Source: an uncultured bacterium
GTDB lineage: Bacteria; Bacillota; Clostridia; Peptostreptococcales; Anaerovoracaceae
Length of the DNA stretch: 18,583 nt
Reading direction: 5' to 3'
NCBI GenBank assembly: GCA_905214195.1
Contig: CAJMLH010000042.1
Span: 1-18,583 of the forward strand
In this document: one piece after another, positions 1 through 7,976 of the stretch
Layout of the letters: each line of letters begins with the position of its first letter
How positions within the stretch are numbered: the stretch's first letter is position 1
Notes under the pieces: generated by a model
The model's database searches: none
Told to the model about the DNA's origin: nothing
The model's input: only the letters and a program-made list of their open reading frames with translations
Program-made: the position numbers and the translations under genes

Positions 1-7
1 AGAAAAA

Positions 8-40
8 CCCAGACTCACTCTTATGGTGAGCCGGGCTTTT
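8..40 (+). terminator. Intrinsic terminator of a gene upstream of the window
   Basis: CTCAC (positions 15-19) can pair with GTGAG (26-30), extended outward by an imperfect CCC/GGG helix, and is followed by CTTTT. This looks like an imperfect Rho-independent terminator for a plus-strand gene ending left of the window. A second, better terminator follows at once. Confidence 0.5.
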
Positions 41-52
41 GTCTACAGTCTG

Positions 53-80
53 AGACTGTTGATTTTTCAACAGTCTTTTT
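53..80 (+). terminator. Strong intrinsic terminator, second of a tandem pair
   Basis: GACTGTTGA (54-62) pairs perfectly with TCAACAGTC (67-75) across a TTTT loop, and A53-T76 can extend the stem to 10 bp. A run of T follows (76-80). It insulates the next gene from upstream transcription. The preceding ACAGTC (45-50) is a second possible partner for GACTGT (54-59), so a competing hairpin is conceivable. Confidence 0.8.
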
Positions 81-120
81 ATGTTTTTTAGTGTTAACCG
101 CCGGAGTAATATGTTTTCTG

Positions 121-149
121 TTGCATTACCTATATGTATATGAGATAAT
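121..149 (+). promoter_or_regulatory. Candidate sigma-A-type promoter of the CWB2 gene
   Basis: TTGCAT (121-126), a 17-bp spacer and GATAAT (144-149), with TG one base before the -10 hexamer (141-142, extended -10). Predicted transcription start is near 156. It lies between the tandem terminators and a good ribosome binding site (TGGAGG, 175-180). Confidence 0.55.
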
Positions 150-186
150 TTATATGTAAGGATTAAGTCTTAAATGGAGGATTATT

Positions 187-1932
187 ATGAAACGCAAAAG
201 AGTAATTAGCCTAATTATGACTGTTGCATTATTGCTGGCTGCAATACCTCTCAATACATTTGCAGATGAAAAGGTACTGACGGACATAGATATAGTAAAA
301 AATGAACAGATTGTTAACTACAAGGGGCAGCCTTTTAACAGCAGTAGTATATGCGTAAAGGCAATATACGATGATGGCTCTGCCTCATTCATATCAGATG
401 AGGAATATGACATAGCAAACTACAATTCCGATAAACCGGGACAAGTCGAGATAACAATTGCATATGGTGGATTAAGTAAAGATGTATTGATAGATATTAC
501 AGACACTGATTTTTTGTATCCGATAGGCAAGGAAGTATCATTGTCGGTAATGTCAGGAACGGATGCTGTCGCTTTTTGGAAAAGTTCCGATGAAAATGTA
601 TTTGAAATAACAGACACAAAAAGCACATGGGCAGCAGATAAACTTGAATATAAGCAAACGGTTGATATAAAGACTCTTAATTCGGGAGTAGCCGTTTTAA
701 CATGCAGCACTTCTGATGGGAGACTTGTGGGAGAAGCTGTAATCTCTGTAAGCAAGCCTGTAGAGGAACTTTCAGTAACAGAAGAAATCTATGCGATAAC
801 AGGACAGCAGTACGAGCTTGATGCTGTGATAGATCCTGCCGACGCAGATGAACAGAGAGTTTCATGGTCAAGCAGCGATATTGATACTGCCCAAGTCAGC
901 AGACAGGGAGTCGTAACGGCAAAAAAAGCAGGTGATGCGATTATAAGTGCATCCTCATGGGATGGAAAGCATACTGCACAATGTATCGTTCATGTTATTG
1001 AACCTGATAGTTTGAAACCTGAAGATATAATTTTTGCCCAATCGAATAATGTGCGTATCTACGGAGACAACAGATATAAAACTTCTATTGAGGCTGCTGA
1101 TGAACTAAAGAAAGGGTGGGGTATATCCAAGTTTGACAACATTATAGTTGCCGGTGGCAACAATTATGCAGACGCTTTGTCAGGGAGCTATCTTGCAAAG
1201 GTCAAAAATGCTCCGATTCTTGTTATTGGAGAGGATTGGGCAAATCAGCGTCAGGCATATGAATATATAAATAAGAATTTGAATCATAACGGCACAGTGT
1301 ATATATTGGGAGGAAGCGGCGCAGTTTCGACAGAGTTTGAAGAGTCGCTTTCCGGATTGCAGGTGAAAAGATTGGCGGGATCTGACCGATGGCTGACTAA
1401 TCTGGCAATTCTTGAAGAGACCGGAATAGGAGAAAATGAAGTTGCTGTTTGTTCGGGACTGCAATTCGCAGATAGTTTATCAGCTTCATCAGTGGGAAAA
1501 CCTATTTTGCTTGTAGATGAGGAACTTACCGAAAAACAGAGGGAATATTTTGCAATGGAAAATGCAAAATATTATCTGATAGGTGGGGAAGGTGCTGTGA
1601 GTAAGGCTGTGGCAGATGAACTGGCACAATACGGAGAGATAAAAAGAGTCGAGGGCGTCAACAGATTTGAAACATCGGCTGCCGTAGCAAGGGAATTCTT
1701 TGGATTAGACAAGGAAATAAACACAGTAGTATTTGCATATGGACAAAATTTCCCGGACGGATTGTCGGGAGGTCCTTTGGCAATGGCTCTTGGGGCGCCT
1801 GTAATTCTCATTGATAACAGGAACATAAAACCGGCCGAAGATTATGTAAATGACAGCGGCATTTATCAAAATATAGTTATGGGAGGTCCTGCTCTCATAA
1901 GCGATGCTGCAATAGAAGAAATAATGAATTAA
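187..1932 (+). CDS. Secreted Ig-like / CWB2 cell-wall-anchored surface protein
   Basis: Product of 581 residues. An N-terminal signal peptide (basic KRKR, hydrophobic core about 7-20, likely cleavage after TFA at 26) sends it across the membrane. Three Ig-like beta-sandwich segments follow: about 30-105, 110-189 and 191-271; the last is the clearest Big_2-like domain (VSWSSSD, VTAKKAGDAIISA). The C-terminal half is three CWB2 (PF04122) repeats starting near 290, 395 and 487, each opening with an R-x-x-G-x-[ND]-R-[YWF]-x-T motif and containing ADALSG/ADSLSA/PDGLSG-type and GG-x-GAVS-type motifs. In C. difficile, three CWB2 modules attach S-layer-family proteins to the anionic polymer PSII. TGGAGG lies 6 nt before the ATG. 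The gene has its own promoter and terminator, next to a polymer locus. The Ig-like part may be display or adhesive; its ligand is unknown. Confidence 0.9.
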   Translation: MKRKRVISLIMTVALLLAAIPLNTFADEKVLTDIDIVKNEQIVNYKGQPFNSSSICVKAIYDDGSASFISDEEYDIANYNSDKPGQVEITIAYGGLSKDVLIDITDTDFLYPIGKEVSLSVMSGTDAVAFWKSSDENVFEITDTKSTWAADKLEYKQTVDIKTLNSGVAVLTCSTSDGRLVGEAVISVSKPVEELSVTEEIYAITGQQYELDAVIDPADADEQRVSWSSSDIDTAQVSRQGVVTAKKAGDAIISASSWDGKHTAQCIVHVIEPDSLKPEDIIFAQSNNVRIYGDNRYKTSIEAADELKKGWGISKFDNIIVAGGNNYADALSGSYLAKVKNAPILVIGEDWANQRQAYEYINKNLNHNGTVYILGGSGAVSTEFEESLSGLQVKRLAGSDRWLTNLAILEETGIGENEVAVCSGLQFADSLSASSVGKPILLVDEELTEKQREYFAMENAKYYLIGGEGAVSKAVADELAQYGEIKRVEGVNRFETSAAVAREFFGLDKEINTVVFAYGQNFPDGLSGGPLAMALGAPVILIDNRNIKPAEDYVNDSGIYQNIVMGGPALISDAAIEEIMN

Positions 1933-1957
1933 AATATATGATAATTGCTTGAAAAAT

Positions 1958-2009
1958 TCATCCCTTTTGTCAGACAGAGGAGAACTCTAATGAAAGGGGT
2001 GATTTTTTT
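1958..2009 (+). terminator. Intrinsic terminator after the CWB2 gene
   Basis: TCATCCCTTT (1958-1967) pairs with AAAGGGGTGA (1993-2002), allowing G-T wobbles, and seven T follow (2003-2009). The 25-nt loop is unusually long and holds its own small hairpin, AGAG (1976-1979) with CTCT (1985-1988). It separates the CWB2 gene from the polymer operon. Confidence 0.7.
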
Positions 2010-2130
2010 GTGTAAGATCTGCCTTGAGAAGCCAATTATTAAGCTTAGTTGATTTTACTTTATTAAGTTACAACGCGTCTCTTTTACCTTATAACATTTC
2101 ACGCACATTCTCCTTAGGAAGATTGATTTT

Positions 2131-2157
2131 TTGACCAAAAAATAGTATACTTATAAT
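2131..2157 (+). promoter_or_regulatory. Promoter of the surface-polymer operon
   Basis: TTGACC (2131-2136) and a perfect TATAAT (2152-2157) are 15 bp apart; reading the -35 as TTTGAC (2130-2135) gives 16 bp. The predicted start near 2164 leaves a leader of about 20 nt before the flippase ATG. No comparable promoter was noticed between the following seven tightly packed genes. Confidence 0.7.
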
Positions 2158-2183
2158 GTATATTCAAATTTTAAAGGTGTATA

Positions 2184-3704
2184 ATGCGTTTACAAAATTC
2201 CGCACGAAATATAAAGGCCGCATGGATATTGCAGATTGTACATATACTAAGTCAATTTGTAAGCAGAACGGCTATTATAAAGGTTTTGACAATAGAATAT
2301 GTAGGTCTCAGCGGACTTTTCAGCAATGTTTTGATGATGCTTTCCCTTGCAGAACTTGGAATCGGAGAAGCCATAATTTTCAGTATGTATGGTCCGATAG
2401 CAAGAAATGAAAGAGAAAACATAGGAGCAATAATGGGCTTTTACAAGAAAGTCTATATTTTCGTGGGAGTTTTTATAATGACAGCAGGGCTTGCAATTAC
2501 CCCATGGATAGACTTTTTTATAAAAGATATGCCGGACATCCCTGAGATTTACTGGATATATGCTCTTTATGTAATAAATTCATCGGTATCCTATTTCTTT
2601 TCATATAAGGCAGCATTTATTACAGCGAACCAGAACAATTCAGTTGTAGTAATCAATAACGGGATTTGGGAAGTTGTTATGGTTTTAATGCAGGTAATAC
2701 TTCTTGTAATGACCGGAAACTATATTCTTTATATGGTTATAGGCATAGCCTTTGTACTTTTCAGAAATATCAGCATTTTTGTAATCGCAGACAGAAAGTA
2801 TCCTGTTTTAAAAGAAAAAAACAAAGAACCTCTTTCAAAAGAAATTTTCGGTGAAATCAAAAAAAATACCGGAGCTATGGTATTTCACAAAATAGGGACC
2901 ATAATAGTTTTTGCTACGGATAACCTTATTCTTTCAAAGTTTGTCGGACTTGTAAGCGTAGGAATATATGCGAATTATTATACGATAACCAATGCAGTTA
3001 CTGTATTTATCAACAAATTTTTTCAGGCAATATCTGCAAGTGTGGGAAACCTTGCAGTAAATGAATCAGTAGAAAAGCAGGAGCAGACATTCTTTAGGAC
3101 GCTTTTTATAAACTTTTGGATGTATGCCTTTTCATGTTGTTGCCTTTTCAATCTTATGAACCCATTTATAAACGATATATGGCTGGGTGAGGGCTTCCTA
3201 TTCGGAAAAACCATAGTTTTACTCATAGTGGTTAAGATATATTTTACCGGCATGAGAAGTTCGGTACAGACTTTCAAAAATGCAAAAGGTTTGTATTGGC
3301 AAAACAGATATATGCCGATTTATGAATCGCTTATAAATCTTGCAGCATCACTTATATTAGTTAAATATATAGGAGTGGCAGGAGTAATTGCAGGAACTAT
3401 AATCAGTTCTGTTGCGACATGTGTGTGGATAGAACCACATGTACTTTATAAATACGGATTCGGCAAATCATCCAAGAAATTCATATCAAAATATATGGGT
3501 TATCTTGCGGCATTTGCCCTTATAATGGCGGTAACTTTTTTATGTAATAATATCGTCAAGGGAAGCAGTGCAGCAAGCTTTGTCTTAAGATGTATCATAA
3601 GCGGAACAATACCAAATATAATGATGGTTTTATTATATTCAAGAAGCGAAGAATTCAAGTATTTTATTGGATTGCTGAAAAGAATGTTCAAAAAGAAGAT
3701 ATAA
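2184..3704 (+). CDS. Wzx-type polysaccharide flippase (MOP superfamily)
   Basis: Product of 506 residues, almost entirely hydrophobic, with about 12-14 predicted membrane segments, the usual size and layout of polysaccharide-transport flippases of the MATE/MVF (MOP) superfamily. The N-terminus (ILSQFVSRTAIIKVL then EYVGLSGLFSNVL) matches the family pattern of a first membrane helix followed by a conserved glycine loop. The C-terminus ends in a lysine-rich cytoplasmic tail. It should move undecaprenyl-linked polymer repeat units across the cytoplasmic membrane. AAAGGTG (2173-2179) lies 4 nt before the ATG. It is the first gene of the operon, and the next gene starts 3 nt after its stop. A flippase here instead of a TagGH ABC transporter points to a Wzx/Wzy-style route. 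The substrate is inferred from the neighbours only. Confidence 0.85.
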   Translation: MRLQNSARNIKAAWILQIVHILSQFVSRTAIIKVLTIEYVGLSGLFSNVLMMLSLAELGIGEAIIFSMYGPIARNERENIGAIMGFYKKVYIFVGVFIMTAGLAITPWIDFFIKDMPDIPEIYWIYALYVINSSVSYFFSYKAAFITANQNNSVVVINNGIWEVVMVLMQVILLVMTGNYILYMVIGIAFVLFRNISIFVIADRKYPVLKEKNKEPLSKEIFGEIKKNTGAMVFHKIGTIIVFATDNLILSKFVGLVSVGIYANYYTITNAVTVFINKFFQAISASVGNLAVNESVEKQEQTFFRTLFINFWMYAFSCCCLFNLMNPFINDIWLGEGFLFGKTIVLLIVVKIYFTGMRSSVQTFKNAKGLYWQNRYMPIYESLINLAASLILVKYIGVAGVIAGTIISSVATCVWIEPHVLYKYGFGKSSKKFISKYMGYLAAFALIMAVTFLCNNIVKGSSAASFVLRCIISGTIPNIMMVLLYSRSEEFKYFIGLLKRMFKKKI

Positions 3705-3707
3705 GAA

Positions 3708-4871
3708 ATGAAGAGAAAAATATTTAAAGCAGCTGAGCTTATTTTGTTTATGATTTACAACAGAATATATGCGCTTTTTCACCGCATTGACAAAGATAAA
3801 GTCTTATTTCTGTCGGAGTCTCACGGGGAACTTGACGGTAATTTAAAAGCTGTATGTGACGGTTTGGACGGAAAATACGAAAAGCGTATATATGTAAAAG
3901 CCGATCGCAGGCAGAGAGGCGGATTTTCAAAGATTGATCTATGGAATGACCTTACCACGGCAGGATATATTATGCTCGATGATTTTTTTGGACTTACATC
4001 TGCAATGAGGCTTAGAAAAGGACAGGAACTGGTACAACTTTGGCATGGAGCGGGAGCTTTCAAAAAATTCGGATTCAGCCGTATAAATACAGGCGATAAT
4101 ATAAGGAATATAAATAAGGGATACAGAAAATATACAAAAGCGGCAGTTACATCAGAGCTTGCAAGGCCATGCTTTGCAGAAGCCTTTGATATTCCTGTTG
4201 ATAGAGTTCAGGCTGTAGGAAGTCCAAGAACGGATATGTTTTTTGATGAAAAAAGGATTGAAGAAGCAAGAAACAGAGTGTATACGGCTTACCCCCATCT
4301 TAAAGGGAAAAAAATAATTCTCATTGCACCGACATACAGAGGACGAAAGGTAGAAGATGCTTATTATGAATTTGAGCGTCTCAGACTTGCCGATATATCG
4401 AAAGCACTTGGCGATTCGTACCATATAATTACAAAATGGCATCCGGCTCTTTACAATAACATCAAAAGAGGCATATGCAAGCTGCCGGAATCCCTTTTAA
4501 ATGCCTTTGGAGACGGCATTACCGATGTGTCCGGCTATGGGGATATAAATGATATTTTAACAGCAGCAGATATATTGGTGACTGATTATTCATCTGTTAT
4601 ATTTGACTATTTCCTGCTGAACAAGCCTGTGATATACTTTATATATGATAGAGAAGACTACAGCAGCAACCGGGGTCTTTATTTTGATTTTAAGGATTAT
4701 ATTTACGGCGATATAGCATCAGACAGTGATGAACTTTTGAAAGCTGTCAAAGCGGAAAACATGCATAATGAGCTTAGGCGGGATTTCAATGAAAAGTTTG
4801 TTAAGGCATGCGACGGCAAATCCACTTCAAGAGTTATAAAGTGGGTATTTGAAGGAGAATATAAGCAATGA
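3708..4871 (+). CDS. CDP-glycerol/CDP-ribitol phosphotransferase (TagB/TagF/TarL family)
   Basis: Product of 387 residues, PF04464 family. These peripheral membrane enzymes transfer alditol-phosphate from CDP-glycerol or CDP-ribitol to a lipid-linked acceptor or growing chain. Family motifs are in order: QLWHGAGAFKKFG with His113, VGSPRTD (170-176), IAPTYRG (206-212), TKWHP with His245, and VTDYSSVIFDYFLLNKPVIYF-type substrate-binding block (291-311). The two histidines correspond to the catalytic pair known in TagF. The length matches the catalytic domain alone (TagB size), without the long extra regions of TagF or TarL. Its stop overlaps the next start in ATGA (4868-4871), so translational coupling is likely. 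TarI/TarJ downstream suggests CDP-ribitol as donor, but glycerol-phosphate or a primase role cannot be excluded. Confidence 0.85.
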   Translation: MKRKIFKAAELILFMIYNRIYALFHRIDKDKVLFLSESHGELDGNLKAVCDGLDGKYEKRIYVKADRRQRGGFSKIDLWNDLTTAGYIMLDDFFGLTSAMRLRKGQELVQLWHGAGAFKKFGFSRINTGDNIRNINKGYRKYTKAAVTSELARPCFAEAFDIPVDRVQAVGSPRTDMFFDEKRIEEARNRVYTAYPHLKGKKIILIAPTYRGRKVEDAYYEFERLRLADISKALGDSYHIITKWHPALYNNIKRGICKLPESLLNAFGDGITDVSGYGDINDILTAADILVTDYSSVIFDYFLLNKPVIYFIYDREDYSSNRGLYFDFKDYIYGDIASDSDELLKAVKAENMHNELRRDFNEKFVKACDGKSTSRVIKWVFEGEYKQ

Positions 4872-6157
4872 ACACGATTTTAAGACGACCTTGGATAAAT
4901 GTTATTAACAAGATTAACGCCGAGATATTTATGCCTTTGATGGCAGCGACATTTATTCTGTTTAATACTGTGATAAACAAATGGATTGGCGAGCGTATTG
5001 AGACATTGCAAAATCTGGTCGCAATATGTATTTTACTAATCCTTGCATGTAATCTTTTGTCTGAACCGAAAAGAGTTCTGTTACCATGGCTCAGAACCAA
5101 TTACCTTGTAATGGTGTATTTTGTGGTTAGAGGGATTTCTCTTCTGCAAAGCGGATTTGAATACGGTGTAATAAGAACGATATTCTTTGAAGTGTTTTTC
5201 TTAATTGGAATATGCAGTATAACACTTCAAAAAAACAAAAAAATATATATAAGCATGTTTATTTGGCTCGAGTTAATATTCAGTGCGTCAAGTCTGATAT
5301 TGTATTATACTCGCAGCTTTTTTGGGGCAGGCTTTGAGAACTTTTTGACAGAATATACTTACCTTGACAAGTCAGGAAATGCTTTGATGTTTGCAAATCC
5401 CAACACTGCCGGAATAATGGCCGGATTTTCAATAGTCCTTGCTGTAATTCTATATGGCAGAAGTCGTTATAACAATGGATTTTTGCTGTTCTTTGGTATT
5501 TTCAATGCAGCAGCATTATTGATGTTCGGATGCAGAAGCGCAGATGTAGGCGTCCTTGCGGTAATTGGATTTGTAATATTGCAAAAAATATTTTCTAAAA
5601 TAAACGGTAAAAAGATTGCGGTAATATCGCTGCTTCTATGTATAATGACGCTGATTCCGATATATGGACTTATAACTTATCACGAAAGCAAAGCTCCCCT
5701 TTCCTATACCGATATAGAGGAAAAAGCTGATATTATCAGCTCCGGTAGATATACATTATGGAAGCAGTGTGCCATAACACAAAAGGATAATCTTCTTTTC
5801 GGAAAAGGAAACTTAGCCCTTGAACAGCAGGCAAGAAAAGACTTTATGGATAGCCTTGAGAGAAGATGGGAATACAGCTACAGATATTTTTCGGCAGCTG
5901 AGCTTGGCCCTCACAATGGTTATATAGGAATGATTTCTGCGGCGGGATGGTTAGGATTCGGTTTATTTATGACAATCCTTATGCAGCGCATAAAGCGGGC
6001 GGAGCATCTCAAAAAAGGCAGATGGCATCTGATGTTAGTATTTGCTTTTGTGATAAACTGTTTTGAAAGTTTGTTTATACTTAACAGGTTTTTCACTTGT
6101 TTCTATATGATGCTGATTTTGGAAACAGACATGGAGGAAGAAAGAACAACTGACTGA
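4868..6157 (+). CDS. O-antigen ligase/polymerase-like membrane protein (Wzy/WaaL type)
   Basis: Product of 429 residues with many membrane helices and one large extracytoplasmic loop near 270-345, the layout of the O-antigen ligase (PF04932) superfamily that contains Wzy polymerases and WaaL ligases. Recognisable pieces are FANPNTAGIMAGF (175-187), the MFGCRSADVGVL block (219-230), SGRYTLWK (292-299), LLFGKGN (309-315) and GPHNGYIGMISAAGW (347-361) with His349. Such proteins polymerise or transfer undecaprenyl-linked glycans on the outer face of the membrane. A good AAGGAG (4852-4857) lies 10 nt before the ATG inside the preceding gene. Beside a Wzx flippase, polymerase is the favoured role; sequence alone cannot separate it from ligase. 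Confidence 0.8.
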   Translation: MNTILRRPWINVINKINAEIFMPLMAATFILFNTVINKWIGERIETLQNLVAICILLILACNLLSEPKRVLLPWLRTNYLVMVYFVVRGISLLQSGFEYGVIRTIFFEVFFLIGICSITLQKNKKIYISMFIWLELIFSASSLILYYTRSFFGAGFENFLTEYTYLDKSGNALMFANPNTAGIMAGFSIVLAVILYGRSRYNNGFLLFFGIFNAAALLMFGCRSADVGVLAVIGFVILQKIFSKINGKKIAVISLLLCIMTLIPIYGLITYHESKAPLSYTDIEEKADIISSGRYTLWKQCAITQKDNLLFGKGNLALEQQARKDFMDSLERRWEYSYRYFSAAELGPHNGYIGMISAAGWLGFGLFMTILMQRIKRAEHLKKGRWHLMLVFAFVINCFESLFILNRFFTCFYMMLILETDMEEERTTD

Positions 6158-6169
6158 CGGAGGAAAGAT

Positions 6170-6871
6170 ATGATTTATGCATGTATTTTGGCAGGCGGCA
6201 TAGGAAGCCGTATGGGAAACGAAAAGCCGAAGCAGTATATAAATATAGGCGACAAACCTATAATTCTTCATACTATAGAAAAATTCTGCCTTTGCAGTGA
6301 ATTTGAGGAGATTCTTATATTATGTCCAAAAGATTGGATAGAATATACTAAGGGACTGATAAAAAAGCATATCGGTTCTGATAATTCCATCAAGGTGCTT
6401 TTAGGCGGAGACACAAGAAATGAAACCATTATGAATGCCATAAGATATATTGAAAAATCCGGTAATCTTGATGAAAATACTATAGTCGTTACTCATGATG
6501 CAGTAAGACCTTTTGTTACATACAGAATAATAGAGGACAATATTAAAGCTGCTAAAGAATTCGGTGCGTGCGACACGGTAATACCGGCAACCGATACTAT
6601 AGTGGAAAGCATCGACGGAAAGAGCGTCAGCTCCATACCTAATCGTGCAAGCCTTTATCAAGGGCAGACTCCGCAGAGCTTTAAGGCTTTGAAACTTAAG
6701 GAACTGTATGAAAGTCTTGAGGAAAGCGAAAAAGCAATACTGACAGATGCCGCGAAGATTTTTGTAATAAAAGGCGAGACAGTCAGTCTTGTAAGAGGTG
6801 AAAACTCCAACATAAAGATAACATATCCTTATGATCTTACAGTTGCCGAAAGTTTGCTGAAGCAGCAGTAG
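6170..6871 (+). CDS. tarI: D-ribitol-5-phosphate cytidylyltransferase (TarI-like)
   Basis: Product of 233 residues, IspD/TarI family (PF01128). The N-terminal signature GGIGSRMGNEKPKQY (9-23) binds CTP. HDAVRPF (109-115), NRASLYQGQTPQSF (158-171) and KITYPYDL (216-223) complete the active site. HDAVRPF and LYQGQTPQ are closer to TarI than to methylerythritol-phosphate IspD, where HDAARP and AQTPQ are usual. The enzyme makes CDP-ribitol from ribitol-5-phosphate and CTP in the cytoplasm. CGGAGGAAAG (6158-6167) gives an excellent ribosome binding site 12 nt after the previous stop. A TarJ-type dehydrogenase follows, which strongly favours the ribitol assignment. Confidence 0.85.
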   Translation: MIYACILAGGIGSRMGNEKPKQYINIGDKPIILHTIEKFCLCSEFEEILILCPKDWIEYTKGLIKKHIGSDNSIKVLLGGDTRNETIMNAIRYIEKSGNLDENTIVVTHDAVRPFVTYRIIEDNIKAAKEFGACDTVIPATDTIVESIDGKSVSSIPNRASLYQGQTPQSFKALKLKELYESLEESEKAILTDAAKIFVIKGETVSLVRGENSNIKITYPYDLTVAESLLKQQ

Positions 6872-6911
6872 AACTAAAATATGTGATTCATACGAATGAA
6901 AGGCAGAGAAA

Positions 6912-7937
6912 ATGCTCAACACTGTTTACAGGCTTACAGAGCCGAGAAAAATTGAAATTGAGTTTAATGATATAGAGCTTGATTTGGAACATGTAATAGT
7001 AAGACCTACTCATCTTTCCATATGCAATGCGGATCAGAGATATTATCAGGGAACGAGAGACCCGGAAGTGCTTGCAAAGAAACTTCCCATGGCGCTCATT
7101 CATGAGGGTATAGGTGTGGTTTCATGCGACAAAAAAGGAGAATTTAAGCCGGGTGAGGCGGTTGTAATGATACCGAATACACCAATGGAAAAAGACCCTT
7201 ATATCGCAGAAAACTATTTGCGTTCCAGTAAATTCCGTGCAAGCGGATTTGATGGATTTATGCAAGATAATGTTGCGATGAGGCGAGACAGAATAGTTCC
7301 ATTGCCAAAAGAAATAGATAAAGAAGTTGCAGCTTTTACCGAAATTATTTCGGTGAGCAATCATGCTGTGGGAAGATTTGACAAGATTGCTCATGGCAGG
7401 AAAGAGCATATAGCTATATGGGGAGATGGAAATCTGGCATTTATAACATCATTGTTTTTGAGATATCGCTATCCCGACAGCAAAATTTATATTATGGGTG
7501 TAAGTCATGACAAAATGACAGGATTTACATTTGTTGATGAAACTTATGATGTACGCAATATACCTAACGACATAGTCATAGATCACGCTTTTGAATGTGT
7601 AGGAGGCACAGGCTCGACTAAAGCCATAGAACAGATTATAGATTATATTCGTCCGGAGGGAACGATTGCCATATTGGGAGTTTCAGAGAACCCTGTGCCA
7701 ATCAATACAAGGATGATTCTTGAAAAAGGATTGAGAATGTTTGGCAGCAGCCGCTCCGGCAGAGCAGACTTTATAAATACAGTTGAGATGTTCAAAAAAC
7801 ATCCGGAAATTGTCGAACATTTGAAAAATATAGTAGGTGATGTGGTTGATGTCAGGAATGTAGATGACATGCACACTGCATTTGAGAAAGATATAGCCAA
7901 AGCCGGCGGCAAAACCATAATGCTTTGGAATGTATAG
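6912..7937 (+). CDS. tarJ: Ribulose-5-phosphate reductase / ribitol-5-phosphate dehydrogenase (TarJ-like)
   Basis: Product of 341 residues, zinc-dependent medium-chain dehydrogenase family. Candidate catalytic zinc ligands are Cys38 (SICNADQRYYQG), His64-Glu65 (ALIHEGIGVV) and Glu144 (FTEIISVSNHA), the TarJ arrangement. A nucleotide-binding segment IAIWGDGNLAF (167-177) begins the Rossmann domain. TarJ reduces ribulose-5-phosphate to ribitol-5-phosphate with NADPH, supplying TarI. The 40-nt gap after tarI is the longest so far in the operon; GAAAGG (6898-6903) is a modest ribosome binding site. No structural zinc cysteine cluster is seen, as expected for TarJ. The tarI-tarJ order is as in S. 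aureus tarIJL. Confidence 0.87.
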   Translation: MLNTVYRLTEPRKIEIEFNDIELDLEHVIVRPTHLSICNADQRYYQGTRDPEVLAKKLPMALIHEGIGVVSCDKKGEFKPGEAVVMIPNTPMEKDPYIAENYLRSSKFRASGFDGFMQDNVAMRRDRIVPLPKEIDKEVAAFTEIISVSNHAVGRFDKIAHGRKEHIAIWGDGNLAFITSLFLRYRYPDSKIYIMGVSHDKMTGFTFVDETYDVRNIPNDIVIDHAFECVGGTGSTKAIEQIIDYIRPEGTIAILGVSENPVPINTRMILEKGLRMFGSSRSGRADFINTVEMFKKHPEIVEHLKNIVGDVVDVRNVDDMHTAFEKDIAKAGGKTIMLWNV

Positions 7938-7976
7938 ATAAGAAATTATCGAAAAAAACCGCAAAATAGGTGAAGT

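Noticed and set aside
2156..2410. 84-codon plus-strand frame before the flippase
   Set aside because: Starts at the -10 of the promoter, has no ribosome binding site, and overlaps the well-supported flippase frame.
6170..6871. IspD (isoprenoid pathway) instead of TarI
   Set aside because: HDAVRPF and LYQGQTPQ resemble TarI, and a TarJ-type gene follows directly.
6401..6922. 173-codon open frame on the minus strand
   Set aside because: Lies opposite tarI, which has clear family motifs; the translated protein is cysteine/tyrosine-rich without motifs, and it has no ribosome binding site worth noting.
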